DNA from: Thermohalobaculum sp039822785
GTDB lineage: Bacteria > Pseudomonadota > Alphaproteobacteria > Rhodobacterales > Rhodobacteraceae
Length of the DNA: 64,000 nucleotides
Direction: 5' to 3'
Assembly: GCA_039822785.1 (NCBI GenBank)
Contig: JBCBMO010000005.1
Coordinates: 62,001 to 126,000 of the forward strand
This document shows positions 44,617 to 53,153 of this stretch, in pieces. Each line of letters starts with the position of its first letter. Position 1 is the stretch's first letter. The notes under the pieces were generated by a model. The model did not search any database. It was not told where the DNA came from and worked only from the letters and a program-made list of their open reading frames with translations. The translations under genes were made by a program, and so were the position numbers.

Positions 44617-46014
44617 TCAGACCGAGGGGTAGCAGAAGCTGTCGGTCGAGCAATCTCCCCCTTCCAGACGGATCTGGTGCGAGCGATAGCCCTCGGGGAA
44701 TGCCACGTAGAAGTCCTTGTCGAGGGTGATCCCGCCGTTCTCGCCCACATCCGCCTTGACCATCGCCGCCGGCATCCCGCCGGGATAGAACTGATCGTCC
44801 CAGGTGGAATAGAGCGAGTTCGTCCAGTAGACGCGCTTGCCGTCACGGCTGATCTCGACCATCTGCGGCCCGCCGCGATAGTCCCCGCCCGAGGGATGCG
44901 CCGTCTTGCGGGTGATGCCCCCGATATGGACCGAGCCGGCGAGCTTGGGGTTCATCGGGTCGCTCACGTCGTACTGGCGCATCTCCCCCGTGCCCCAGCA
45001 GGAGACATAGAGGAACCGGTCGTCGAGGCTGAGGTCGATGTCCGTCACCAGCGGCGGCACCGCCTCGAAGCCCTTGAGGAGCGGCGGCAGGTCGTCGGCC
45101 TGGGCGGGCTCGGGCGGGATGGTGGCGGTCTTCTTCGCGTGGAACTTTCCATCTTCACGCCACCAGGTCCAGATCGACCCCTCCAGGTTTGTCGTGTCGA
45201 CCACCACACCGCAGAAGCCGTACTCCTTGACCGGATCGTGGGCGGGCCGGATCTCGAGCGCCATCTGGTGGTTCGCACCCAGATCGATGGTCTGGACGTT
45301 GCGCCGCTCGCGCAGGTTCCAGAAATGCAGCCGATGGCCGTATTTGTTGGAGAGCAGATCCTCGGGGACGATGCCGCCCTCGAACTGCGGCGGCAGGCCC
45401 CATTCGGAGCTCACCATGTAGTCGCGCGGCAGGTTCCACCAGAAATCGTACTGCTTGTCCTGCGGCCCACGATCGATCTCGTAGCGACCGATGATATCGA
45501 AGGTTTGGCAATCCATGATGAAGATGCCCGGCGGCCCGTCAGTGCCGTCCGGACCCCCGCCGCCGAGGGTTGAGACATAGATCCCCTCGGGCCCGCAATG
45601 GATGGTATGGGGGCGGGAGTAGCCCGTTTTGGCGAAGACCTCCTCGGGCTCGATGATCTTGTGGATCTTCGCCTTCAGCGGCTCCTTCACGTCGATGACG
45701 TAGATGCGCGAGGAGCGGATGCCCGGGATGATCAGGTAGCGCCGCTCGAGGAAGGCATGGCCGGTCAGCGGCGAGAGGGAGGAGGAACAGGCGTTCCAGC
45801 CGAAGTGGTGAAATTCGTCGCCCGTGTTGGGCATCATCACCTTGTGGACGATCTTGCCGTAGTCGGCGGATGTCGGGTTCACATCCACCACGGCAAGGCC
45901 ATCGGGCGCCGATCCGTCGGGGCTTAGCATCAGGGTGAAGGCGAGGGTCTCAGCGGGGGCCTCCATCGCCAGCTTGGGCGAGGGATGGAATGTCGGATCG
46001 GGCCTGATGTTCAT
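44617..46014 (-). CDS. mtoX: Methanethiol oxidase / selenium-binding protein 56 family
   Basis: 465 residues from the ATG at 46014, with GGGAGGAAAA upstream; longer upstream codons are rejected. SBP56 family blocks are intact: DEFHHFGWNACSSSL, RSSRIYVIDVK, GYSRPHTIHCGPEGIYVSTL, MVSSEWGLPPQFEGGIVPED and CWGTGEMRQYDVSDP, ending in CSTDSFCYPS. Bacterial members that have been tested (MtoX) oxidise methanethiol to formaldehyde, hydrogen sulfide and hydrogen peroxide using copper. No clear signal peptide at this start, although some family members are periplasmic. Separated from the DmdA-like gene by 252 bp with a terminator and AT-rich promoter-like region. Confidence 0.88.
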   Translation of the reverse strand: MNIRPDPTFHPSPKLAMEAPAETLAFTLMLSPDGSAPDGLAVVDVNPTSADYGKIVHKVMMPNTGDEFHHFGWNACSSSLSPLTGHAFLERRYLIIPGIRSSRIYVIDVKEPLKAKIHKIIEPEEVFAKTGYSRPHTIHCGPEGIYVSTLGGGGPDGTDGPPGIFIMDCQTFDIIGRYEIDRGPQDKQYDFWWNLPRDYMVSSEWGLPPQFEGGIVPEDLLSNKYGHRLHFWNLRERRNVQTIDLGANHQMALEIRPAHDPVKEYGFCGVVVDTTNLEGSIWTWWREDGKFHAKKTATIPPEPAQADDLPPLLKGFEAVPPLVTDIDLSLDDRFLYVSCWGTGEMRQYDVSDPMNPKLAGSVHIGGITRKTAHPSGGDYRGGPQMVEISRDGKRVYWTNSLYSTWDDQFYPGGMPAAMVKADVGENGGITLDKDFYVAFPEGYRSHQIRLEGGDCSTDSFCYPSV

Positions 46015-46067
46015 GGCGTTTTCCTCCCAAATCAGTCTGCGGCCGGCTCTGATCGGAAGGTCCCGTC

Positions 46068-46097
46068 GGCTGGCTCGCTTTTCTTGTGGAGCCAGCC
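46068..46097. repeat. Inverted repeat in the mtoX 5' region
   Basis: GGCTGGCTC and GAGCCAGCC, perfect 9-bp arms with a 12-base T-rich loop, about 55 bp upstream of the mtoX start. No T-run follows on either strand, so it is more likely a regulatory site or 5' UTR hairpin than a terminator. Confidence 0.55.
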
Positions 46098-46176
46098 TCT
46101 GCGTCAACGCGTGAAATGTCTACAAAAGTATTCAACTATCTGCATAAAATATTTCCACAGTAAATGTGCAGTGCAG

Positions 46177-46211
46177 CAATAAAAGAACGGGCCTTCGCGC
46201 CTGCGAAAGCC
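46177..46211 (-). terminator. Rho-independent terminator after the DmdA-like gene
   Basis: On the minus strand GGCTTTCGC-AGGC-GCGAAGGCC (one G-T pair) is followed by CGTTCTTTTATTG. It would end the DUF2182-DUF1326-DmdA transcript, leaving mtoX with its own promoter in the AT-rich stretch at about 46110-46180. Confidence 0.7.
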
Positions 46212-46266
46212 ATTCACCATGTGCTTGCCGTCATAACCCGCCCGCGACCGATGCCCGCCGGCGATG

Positions 46267-47427
46267 TCAGATGAAGCTCTCCGTCTTCACGGTGGCTCGA
46301 CGACGCCCCTCGGGTGTCTTCACAAAGACCTCGGTCCCGTCGTCCCAGTGGGTCAGCCGGATCATCCCGATGGCCACATTGGTCTGGAAATCGGGCGACC
46401 AGGCGCAGGAGGTGATGCGGCCGACGCGCTTCTCGCCCTCACGCTTGTCGCCCGCCGTGATGGACCACTCGCTCGAACAAGGGGCGAGCGGGCCGCCGTG
46501 GATGGCGAAGCTTCGGATCTGGCGGATCGGCCCGTCGGCCGCCACCCGCAGCAGGGCATCGCGCCCGATGCAGCCAAGGGCGATGCGCGTATCGCAGAAC
46601 CGCCCGAGACCGCATTCATGGGGCGTGTCGCGGCGGGTCATGTCGGTCCCGTAGCTCAGCAGACGGCCCTCGATGCGCTCGATCAGGTTGGGGCAGCCCG
46701 CACGCACGTCGAGATCGCGCCCGGCCTCGAACAGCGCATCCCATAGCTTCTCGCCATAGCTCCGGTCGCCCTCGACATAGATCTCGAAGCCACCCTGCTT
46801 GGAGTACCCGGAGCGCGCGACCACGAGGTTGCGCCCGGCAAACTCCAGCCAGGAGTACCGGAAGAAGCGGATCCGCCGGACAGCGTCGCCGAACACCCGC
46901 TCCATCAGTTCCTCGGCCAGGGGGCCCTGGATCGCGAGCGGCGCGACCTCGGGTTCGGTCACGTCGACCTGGAACGAGAGGCCATGCGCGATGCCCTTGA
47001 TCCAGAACAGCAGATCGCTGTCGGCGATGGAGATCCAGTAGCGGTCCTCGGCCAGCTTGAGCGTGACGGGGTCGTTCATCATGCCCCCGGTCTCGTCGAC
47101 CATGGGGGTGTAGAAGCAGCGCCCCTCGGTCAGCGGGCGCAGATCGCGGGGCGTCAGCATCTGCACGAGACGCCCGGCATCGGTCCCGCGGACCTCCACC
47201 TGGCGCTCGACGGCCACGTCCCAGACCTGCACCGCGGTCTTCAGATGGCGGTACTCGGCCTCGACGCTGCCGAAGCTCGTGGGCAGGAGCATGTGGTTGT
47301 AGCAGGTGTAGGCGGCCACCCCTGCCGCGTCGACGCGGCGGCTGAACGGGGTTTCGCGGATGCGCCGGCTGCGGGTGAAGGTGGGCGGAACGTAGTTTCC
47401 ACGCAGGTTGTTCGCGGCCATGGACAT
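46267..47427 (-). CDS. GcvT-family demethylase, DmdA-like (dimethylsulfoniopropionate demethylase candidate)
   Basis: 386 residues from the ATG at 47427, which overlaps the DUF1326 stop by one base. The fold is that of aminomethyltransferase (GcvT): VWDVAVERQVEVRGTDAGRL, QMLTPRDLRPLTEGRCFYTP, MVDETGGMMNDPVTLKLAED, ISIADSDLLFWIKG, SGYSKQGGFEIYVEG, AGCPNLIERIEGRLLSYGTD. The YNHMLLPTSF and VWDV stretches match DmdA-type enzymes, which move a methyl group from DMSP to tetrahydrofolate; other GcvT-like demethylases are possible. Its neighbour MtoX uses methanethiol, the later product of the DMSP demethylation route. Confidence 0.68.
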   Translation of the reverse strand: MSMAANNLRGNYVPPTFTRSRRIRETPFSRRVDAAGVAAYTCYNHMLLPTSFGSVEAEYRHLKTAVQVWDVAVERQVEVRGTDAGRLVQMLTPRDLRPLTEGRCFYTPMVDETGGMMNDPVTLKLAEDRYWISIADSDLLFWIKGIAHGLSFQVDVTEPEVAPLAIQGPLAEELMERVFGDAVRRIRFFRYSWLEFAGRNLVVARSGYSKQGGFEIYVEGDRSYGEKLWDALFEAGRDLDVRAGCPNLIERIEGRLLSYGTDMTRRDTPHECGLGRFCDTRIALGCIGRDALLRVAADGPIRQIRSFAIHGGPLAPCSSEWSITAGDKREGEKRVGRITSCAWSPDFQTNVAIGMIRLTHWDDGTEVFVKTPEGRRRATVKTESFI

Positions 47428-48035
47428 CACGCGCTGCCCCAGCGGATCTGGCAGATCTCGGCGCTGCGCCCGTCAAAGTCCCAAACCCGGCCGCGATCGC
47501 GCACGCGGCCCTGCGAGGCCATGGCGATGGTCACATCGGGGCCCATCCAATAGCCAGTGTTGGTGACCATCACCTCCTGGTCCGGGTCGGTGCCCTCGAT
47601 CGGGGCCACCGCCCCCTTGATCTTCTTGCCCACGACCAGACGCCGGGTCTTGCCCTCGGTCTCGTAGCTGATCGGCTGGCGCTCCGCGCCCATGAACTCG
47701 CCCACCAGGATCGAGAAGAGCCCCGTGGTCCCGCGCGCGGCCCCGGAGAAGATCTTGACCAGCGCGTCATAGGCGGCGTCGGAGGCGCGATCATCAATGT
47801 AGGCCGCGGCCTTCCAGTTCCCGCGCGCCATCTCGCCGGGGATGTCGAGCAGCATGCCCACGTTGAGGCCCGCGAGGTCCTCGCCGTTGTAGGTCCCCTC
47901 GTCGATCCGCACGCCCATCCAGGCCTGGCAATAGCCCTCGGTCGGCGGATGTTTCCCCAGGCTCACCACGCAGGGGCAGAAGACAGTGCAGTTGCAATTA
48001 AGAATTAGTTCACCGTTGATTGACCAAGTATCCAC
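47427..48035 (-). CDS. DUF1326 domain protein
   Basis: 202 residues with a GTG start supported by GGGAGGA. Cysteine motif ELILNCNCTVFCPCVVSLG (four Cys), then YCQAWMGVRIDEGTYNGEDL and NWKAAAYIDDRASDAAYDAL are DUF1326 blocks. The CNC-CPC motif suggests metal binding. It is encoded between DUF2182 and the DmdA-like gene and overlaps the latter by one base. DUF1326 and DUF2182 often occur together; their function is not known to me. Confidence 0.86.
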   Translation of the reverse strand: MDTWSINGELILNCNCTVFCPCVVSLGKHPPTEGYCQAWMGVRIDEGTYNGEDLAGLNVGMLLDIPGEMARGNWKAAAYIDDRASDAAYDALVKIFSGAARGTTGLFSILVGEFMGAERQPISYETEGKTRRLVVGKKIKGAVAPIEGTDPDQEVMVTNTGYWMGPDVTIAMASQGRVRDRGRVWDFDGRSAEICQIRWGSA

Positions 48036-48058
48036 GGCAGTCCTCCCATCGTTTTTTC

Positions 48059-48931
48059 TTATCCTGTGGGGAGGATTGCGACGATGGCTATTCCGGTTCC
48101 GGCTGAAATGAGCAGGAAACCGACGGGACGGGTGAGGGGTCGGCCAATCTCGGGCAGTTTCTCGAGCATCATGAGAAGCGTGGCGGCCCCCATGAACAAA
48201 AGGTTCGAGGTGCCGCCCACGAAGGCGAGCAGCATGAGCGCCCAGCAGCAGCCCAGGCAGTCGAACCCAAGGCGCAGGCCCATCTGGAACGCAGCCGGCA
48301 GGCCCGGGCGCCAGGCGCCGAGGAAGAAGGCGGTGGGCGCGCGGCAGCGACGCAGGCAGGCCTCCTTGAGCGCGCTGAACTGCCAGAGCCCGGCGGCCAG
48401 CAGGAGCGCCGCCGCAAGGCCCGGATCGCTCACCGCGTCTTGGCCGAGGCCGAGGTAGCCAGCCTGTGTCAGCACCACCTGCGCGCCCGCCGCGAGCACG
48501 GCGAAGCCGGCCCAGACGGCCAGATAGCCCAGGGCCAGCATCGGCAATGCGAGCGGCGCGGCCGCGGCCGGATCGCGCGCGGCAATGCTCTCAGTGAGGG
48601 TCGAGAAGGCCCGGAGCGCGGGCACGGCCGTGGGCAGCATCATCGCAGCACCCATGACCGCCCACATGGCCCACAGCCCCGGGAAAGAGGCATCGCGCGT
48701 CGCGGTGAGGCAGAGGGCCGTGAGCGCGTCGACGCCGAGCGCCCTGAGCTCGGGCGGCAGATCGGCCCGCGGGTCCATGGCCCAGACACCGATCCACGCC
48801 GCGGCGAGCACGGCGTAGATGCCAAGCCAGCCGAGGGCCCCTGACGACAGCCACGACCGCCCGGCGATGCCCCCGCCAGCGCCGGGCTGTCCGGCGGCGA
48901 TGGGCGTCTGATCCTTGAAGAGTGACCTCAT
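48059..48931 (-). CDS. DUF2182 domain integral membrane protein
   Basis: 290 residues from ATG 48931 (an upstream ATG at 48940 lies inside an inverted repeat and is less likely). DUF2182 features: MWAVMGAAMMLPTAVPALRA, GYLAVWAGFAVLAAGAQV, FSALKEACLRRCRAPTAFFL and GLRLGFDCLGCCWALMLLAF. The KxxCLRxC and DCxGCCW cysteines are the predicted metal site. About six membrane helices. First gene of the DUF2182-DUF1326-DmdA-like operon. Confidence 0.85.
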   Translation of the reverse strand: MRSLFKDQTPIAAGQPGAGGGIAGRSWLSSGALGWLGIYAVLAAAWIGVWAMDPRADLPPELRALGVDALTALCLTATRDASFPGLWAMWAVMGAAMMLPTAVPALRAFSTLTESIAARDPAAAAPLALPMLALGYLAVWAGFAVLAAGAQVVLTQAGYLGLGQDAVSDPGLAAALLLAAGLWQFSALKEACLRRCRAPTAFFLGAWRPGLPAAFQMGLRLGFDCLGCCWALMLLAFVGGTSNLLFMGAATLLMMLEKLPEIGRPLTRPVGFLLISAGTGIAIVAILPTG

Positions 48932-48936
48932 GACAT

Positions 48937-48955
48937 CCATCCGGAAGCCGGATGG
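48937..48955. promoter_or_regulatory. Inverted repeat upstream of DUF2182 gene
   Basis: CCATCCGG-AAG-CCGGATGG, perfect 8-bp arms with a 3-base loop, directly upstream of the chosen start codon. Candidate operator or translation-control hairpin for the operon. Confidence 0.55.
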
Positions 48956-49135
48956 CACCCTCTGTCAACGGCGTTCCCGGATAAGATCACGCTTGCTGAT
49001 CCCTGGGCGTCGCCCGTCCCTTGTCTTCACGACAGTGCAGGTTCTCAGGAGACGCGCCCTCTGGCATGGGCATGACGCGATCCTAGCGCGGCGGCGACGC
49101 TCCGGCCGGGAACGCCGCCGCCCTGTCGCTTGGGC

Positions 49136-50572
49136 CTAGAGGTCCCAGCCGCCGACGGATTTGACCTCCAGGAAGTCCTCCAGGCCCCAGGTGCCGCCCT
49201 CGCGCCCGTTGCCGGACTGGCGGTAGCCGCCGAAGGGCGCGCCCGGGCCGCGGGACTTGCCGTTGATCTCGACCATCCCGCTGCGCAGCGCCCGGGCCGA
49301 GCGGCGCGCCTTCTCCACGTCCTGGGTCTGGACATAGTTGGTCAGGCCATAGGCGGTGTCGTTCGCCATCTCGATCGCCTGATCCTCATCGTCGAAGGGC
49401 GTCATCGAGAGGACGGGCCCGAAGATCTCCTCGCGCCAGATGGTCATGCTGTCCTCGACGTCGGCAAAGATCGTCGGCCGGGCGAAGTAGCCGCGGTTCA
49501 GCCCCTCCGGCCGGCCGGTGCCGCCAGCGACCAGGCGGGCGCCCTCGTCGATGCCGGTCTGGATCAGACCCTGGATTTTCTCCCACTGCAGGTCAGAGAC
49601 GACGGGGCCGATCTGGCGCCCCTCGACCTCGGCGGCGCCCACCTCGGTCTGCTCCGCCACCGCCTTCGCCGTCTCGACGGCCTGTTCGTAGACCGAGCGC
49701 TCGACCAGCATCCGCGTCGGTGCGTTGCAGGACTGGCCGGAGTTGTTGAAGCAGTGGCGCACGCCGCGGGTGACGGCCTTTGCATCGGCATCGGCGAAGA
49801 TGATGTTCGCCCCCTTGCCGCCGAGCTCCAGCGTGACGCGCTTGATCGTATCGGCGGCGCTCTTGGTGATCAGCTTGCCGGCCCGGGTGGAGCCGGTGAA
49901 GCTGACCATATCGACGTCCGGATGGACCGAGAGCTGGCTGCCCACCCCCGGCCCATCGCCGTTCACCAGGTTGAAGACACCCGCGGGGATCCCGGCGGCA
50001 TCGACGATCTCGGCGAAGACGTACGAGGAGAGCGGCGCGACCTCCGAGGGTTTCAGCACCACCGTGCAGCCTGCTGCCAGCGCGGGGGCGACCTTCAGGA
50101 CCACCTGGTTCATCGGCCAGTTCCAGGGGGTGATGAGCGCACAGACGCCGATGGGCTCCATCAAGATGCGCGCGCCAGGCGCGTGATCGCCGAGCGCCCA
50201 CTCGAAGTCGAAGTCGCGCAGCGTCTTGATCGCGTTCTTCAGGTGACCGCTGCCGGCGGCGGCCTGGGCATGGCGCGCCAGCGCGATGGGCGCCCCCATC
50301 TCCTGGCTGATCGCCTGGGCCATGTCCTCAAGCCGCGCGTCATAGGCCGCGACAAGCCGCTCGAGCGCCGCAAGCCGCTCGGCCTTGGAGGTCATCGACC
50401 AGGCCGGAAAGGCTGCCTTGGCCGCGGCGACGGCGGCGTTGGTGTCCGCCTGCCCGCCCAGCGTAATCGTGGCGAAGGGCTCCTCGTTGGAGGGGTTGAG
50501 CACCTCCAGCGGTGTCCCCTCCAGCGGCGCCATCCAGGCCCCGCCGATATAGAAGTTCTGTGCATTCTGCAT
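49136..50572 (-). CDS. Aldehyde dehydrogenase family protein
   Basis: 478 residues from the ATG at 50572 with GGGGAGG upstream. NAD-dependent oxidation of an aldehyde. Motifs: MNQVVLKVAPALAAGCTVVL, FTGSTRAGKLI (NAD site), the catalytic glutamate in LELGGKGANIIFADAD and the catalytic cysteine in NSGQSCNAPTRMLV. Substrate not evident; formaldehyde, a methylated amine aldehyde or a general aldehyde are possible. Divergent from the XRE-cupin regulator, 290 bp apart. Confidence 0.92.
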   Translation of the reverse strand: MQNAQNFYIGGAWMAPLEGTPLEVLNPSNEEPFATITLGGQADTNAAVAAAKAAFPAWSMTSKAERLAALERLVAAYDARLEDMAQAISQEMGAPIALARHAQAAAGSGHLKNAIKTLRDFDFEWALGDHAPGARILMEPIGVCALITPWNWPMNQVVLKVAPALAAGCTVVLKPSEVAPLSSYVFAEIVDAAGIPAGVFNLVNGDGPGVGSQLSVHPDVDMVSFTGSTRAGKLITKSAADTIKRVTLELGGKGANIIFADADAKAVTRGVRHCFNNSGQSCNAPTRMLVERSVYEQAVETAKAVAEQTEVGAAEVEGRQIGPVVSDLQWEKIQGLIQTGIDEGARLVAGGTGRPEGLNRGYFARPTIFADVEDSMTIWREEIFGPVLSMTPFDDEDQAIEMANDTAYGLTNYVQTQDVEKARRSARALRSGMVEINGKSRGPGAPFGGYRQSGNGREGGTWGLEDFLEVKSVGGWDL

Positions 50573-50809
50573 CGTATCCTCCCCACGGGCACCCCGCCTG
50601 TATCGTGAAACCGCCGCCCTGAGCCACTGGGTTCGACCGGCTGGATTGGTTTTGGATGAGCCCGACAACGCGTCCGCAAAGACCACGTCACCGGGTTGTC
50701 TGCGCCGGACCGTATGAACGCCCGCGCCCGCTGTCCAGCCACGCTGAGCGCGCCGACGTGCCAACTCGCCTGCGCCCCGTCAGGTGGTGAGCAGGCACTC
50801 GACAGCCCG

Positions 50810-50877
50810 CGCTGTCCTGGGTGATCGTCCCGGGGCCGCAGACGGCAGCAAACGGGTGAGCCGTGACCAGGACAGCG
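50810..50877. repeat. Long-loop inverted repeat across the XRE regulator start
   Basis: CGCTGTCCTGG (50810-50820) and CCAGGACAGCG (50867-50877), perfect 11-bp arms 46 bases apart. The second arm covers the first codons of the XRE gene. Either paired half-sites for a DNA-binding protein such as the XRE protein, or an mRNA structure hiding the start. Confidence 0.5.
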
Positions 50878-51501
50878 ACAGAAGCGGAAGGCACGACAGC
50901 GGCTTCCGCCGCCAGCCAGGCCCAGGACAAATCGCTGGAGGTTTGGATCGGCGCACAGGTACGGACCTTTCGCGTCGCGCTCGGCATGACCCTGGCAGAG
51001 CTTGCCCGCACCGCATCGCTCTCGGTCAGCATGCTCTCGAAGATCGAGAACGGGCAGACCTCCCCCTCGCTCACGACGCTGCAGCAACTCGCCACCGCGC
51101 TAAACATCCCCCTGGCGACGTTCTTTGCCACCTACGACGAGAAACGCGACGCCAGCCTGGTGCGGGCGGGCGAGGGCCTGACCATCGAGCGGCGCGGCTC
51201 GCGCTCGGGGCACCTCTACCAACTGCTGGGCGCCTCGCTGCGCAATCAGGTCAAGGTCGAGCCCTTCATGATCACGCTCACCAGCGAGAGCGACGCCTAC
51301 CCGATCTTCCAGCACGAGGGGGTGGAGTTCATCTACATGATCGAGGGGTCGGTCGTGTATCGCCATGGCGAGACGAACTATGAGCTCTTCCCCGGCGACA
51401 GCCTGTTCTTCGACGCCGAGGCGCCGCACGGTCCGCTGGAGATCCGGTCCCTGCCCTGCCGCTATCTGTCGATCATCTCGACCGCAGGAATTTCACCCTG
51501 A
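50863..51501 (+). CDS. XRE-family regulator with C-terminal cupin domain
   Basis: 212 residues, GTG start. Residues about 28-90 are an HTH: IGAQVRTFRVALGMTLAELA, RTASLSVSMLSKIENGQTSP. The C-terminal cupin has QHEGVEFIYMIEGSVVYRHG and ELFPGDSLFFDAEAPHGPLE. This regulator type often senses small molecules near amine-utilisation genes. It lies 71 bp upstream of the amidotransferase gene and divergent from the aldehyde dehydrogenase, so it may regulate both. Confidence 0.87.
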   Translation: MTRTATEAEGTTAASAASQAQDKSLEVWIGAQVRTFRVALGMTLAELARTASLSVSMLSKIENGQTSPSLTTLQQLATALNIPLATFFATYDEKRDASLVRAGEGLTIERRGSRSGHLYQLLGASLRNQVKVEPFMITLTSESDAYPIFQHEGVEFIYMIEGSVVYRHGETNYELFPGDSLFFDAEAPHGPLEIRSLPCRYLSIISTAGISP

Positions 51502-51572
51502 GGAAATATATTTTCTTGTGAGTAGCTGCGCCTTCGGCCTAGTGTCGCGGTCGAGATCGAGGAGCGAGCGCC

Positions 51573-52469
51573 ATGTGCGGCATTGTCGGACTGTATCTGA
51601 AGAACGATGCGCTGGCGGCCGACCTTGGCCGTCTGACGGCGCTCATGCTGCATGAGATGCGGGGGCGCGGGCCAGACAGCGCCGGTTTCGCGGTCTATGG
51701 CGCGCGGGAGGAGACGGCGAAGCTCGTCGTCCTCGACAAGACCGGCGCCGCCGATTGGGACGCCCTCGCCCGCCGCCTTGCAACCGCGCTGGGTTGTGCG
51801 GTCGAGGCGAGCCCCCTACACGATCATGCGGTCCTGCGCCTGGAGGGCGACGGACCGACAGCCCGGCGCTGGCTGATCGAGAACGCGCCGGGGGTCACGG
51901 TGCTCTCCCTCGGGCAGTCCATCGAGGTCTACAAGGGCGTGGGCGATCCGGACGCGGTCATGGACCGGTTCGGCCTGGCCGCCCGCAGCGGCACCCATGC
52001 CATCGGCCATACGCGCATGGCGACCGAGAGTGCGGTTACGACGGCGGGCTCCCATCCCTTCTCCACCGGTGCGGATACCTGCCTGGTCCACAACGGCTCG
52101 CTGTCGAACCACAACCGGTTGCGCCGGCAACTGCACGCAGGCGGGGAACGCTTTCAGACCGAGAACGACAGCGAGGTCGCCGCGGGGTTCCTCGCCAGCC
52201 GCATGCGCGCGGGCGACACGTTGTCGGATGCCCTGAAGGCGGCGCTCAGCACCCTGGATGGCTTCTTCACCTTCGCGATCGGCACGGCGGAGGGTTTCGC
52301 GGTGCTCCGCGACCCCATCGCCTGTAAGCCCGCGGTGATGGCGGAGACCGACGACTGGGTCGCCATGTCCTCGGAGTTTCGGGCCATCGCCGTGCTGCCG
52401 GGCGTCGAGCACGCGACGATCTGGGAGCCGGTGCCGGCCGTGCCTTACTCCTGGGGCAAGGCCGCGTGA
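51573..52469 (+). CDS. mgsA: Class II glutamine amidotransferase, N-methylglutamate synthase subunit A (MgsA/GlxB-like)
   Basis: 298 residues. N-terminal MCGIVGLYLKN with the nucleophile Cys2, then LHEMRGRGPDSAGFAVYG, TRMATESAVTTAGSHPF, LVHNGSLSNHNRLRR and ENDSEVAAGFLASRM, the full Ntn-type glutaminase domain. It provides ammonia or an equivalent amide transfer to the synthase subunits. The next gene starts 4 bp before its stop (GTGA). The gene order A-B-C-gmaS is that of N-methylglutamate synthesis; the rhizobial glxBCD-glnT set is the close alternative. Confidence 0.83.
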   Translation: MCGIVGLYLKNDALAADLGRLTALMLHEMRGRGPDSAGFAVYGAREETAKLVVLDKTGAADWDALARRLATALGCAVEASPLHDHAVLRLEGDGPTARRWLIENAPGVTVLSLGQSIEVYKGVGDPDAVMDRFGLAARSGTHAIGHTRMATESAVTTAGSHPFSTGADTCLVHNGSLSNHNRLRRQLHAGGERFQTENDSEVAAGFLASRMRAGDTLSDALKAALSTLDGFFTFAIGTAEGFAVLRDPIACKPAVMAETDDWVAMSSEFRAIAVLPGVEHATIWEPVPAVPYSWGKAA

Positions 52470-53149
52470 ACCGCATCCTCAGCAACACCGCGCTCGACCT
52501 CGGCGCGCTCTCGAAGCGGGAGGTCAACCAGACCCTCCGCCAGGCCGAGAGCGGCCGCTTCGAGGTGCTGAACCCCAATGGCGCGCATAACATCGCCTGC
52601 GGCCTCCAGCATCCGGTCGAGGTCACGGTGCGCGGCCACGCCGGCTATTACGCCGCTGGGATGAACCAGCAGGCCCGGGTGACGATCGAGGGGAACGTGG
52701 GCACCGGCGTGGCCGAGAACATGATGTCGGGCCTGGTGCGCGTGCAGGGCACCGCCAGCCAGTCGGCCGGGGCGACGGCGCATGGGGGTCTGCTCGTCAT
52801 CCACGGCGATGCGTCGGCCCGCTGCGGGATCTCGCTCAAGGGCGCTGAGATCGTCGTGGGCGGCTCGGTCGGCGCCATGTCGGCCTTCATGGCCCAGGCG
52901 GGCGTCATCGTCGTCTGTGGCGATGCGGGCGAGGCCCTGGGCGACTCGATCTACGAAGCCCGGCTTTATGTGCGCGGCAGCGTCGAGAGCCTGGGCGCCG
53001 ACTGTGAGGAAAAGGCCATGGATGCCGCCGGCCAGGCCGAGGTTGCCGATCTTCTGGCCCGGGCCGGGATCGAGGGCGATCCGGCCGATTTCCGCTGCTA
53101 TGGTTCGGCGCGCAAGCTCTACAACTTCCATGTCGACGACGCGTGGTGA
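52466..53149 (+). CDS. mgsB: GXGXG domain protein, N-methylglutamate synthase subunit B (MgsB/GlxC-like)
   Basis: 227 residues, GTG start overlapping mgsA. Glycine-rich beta-helix: HPVEVTVRGHAGYYAAGMNQ, GTGVAENMMSGLVRVQG, GDASARCGISLKGAEIVVGG and GDAGEALGDSIYEARLYVRG. This corresponds to the C-terminal GXGXG domain of the glutamate synthase large subunit, here a separate protein. Structural partner of the A and C subunits. Confidence 0.82.
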   Translation: MNRILSNTALDLGALSKREVNQTLRQAESGRFEVLNPNGAHNIACGLQHPVEVTVRGHAGYYAAGMNQQARVTIEGNVGTGVAENMMSGLVRVQGTASQSAGATAHGGLLVIHGDASARCGISLKGAEIVVGGSVGAMSAFMAQAGVIVVCGDAGEALGDSIYEARLYVRGSVESLGADCEEKAMDAAGQAEVADLLARAGIEGDPADFRCYGSARKLYNFHVDDAW

Positions 53150-53153
53150 GGCG

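Noticed and set aside
49130..50608. Plus-strand open frame of 492 codons over the aldehyde dehydrogenase
   Set aside because: The minus-strand frame holds a complete aldehyde dehydrogenase; the other is its shadow.
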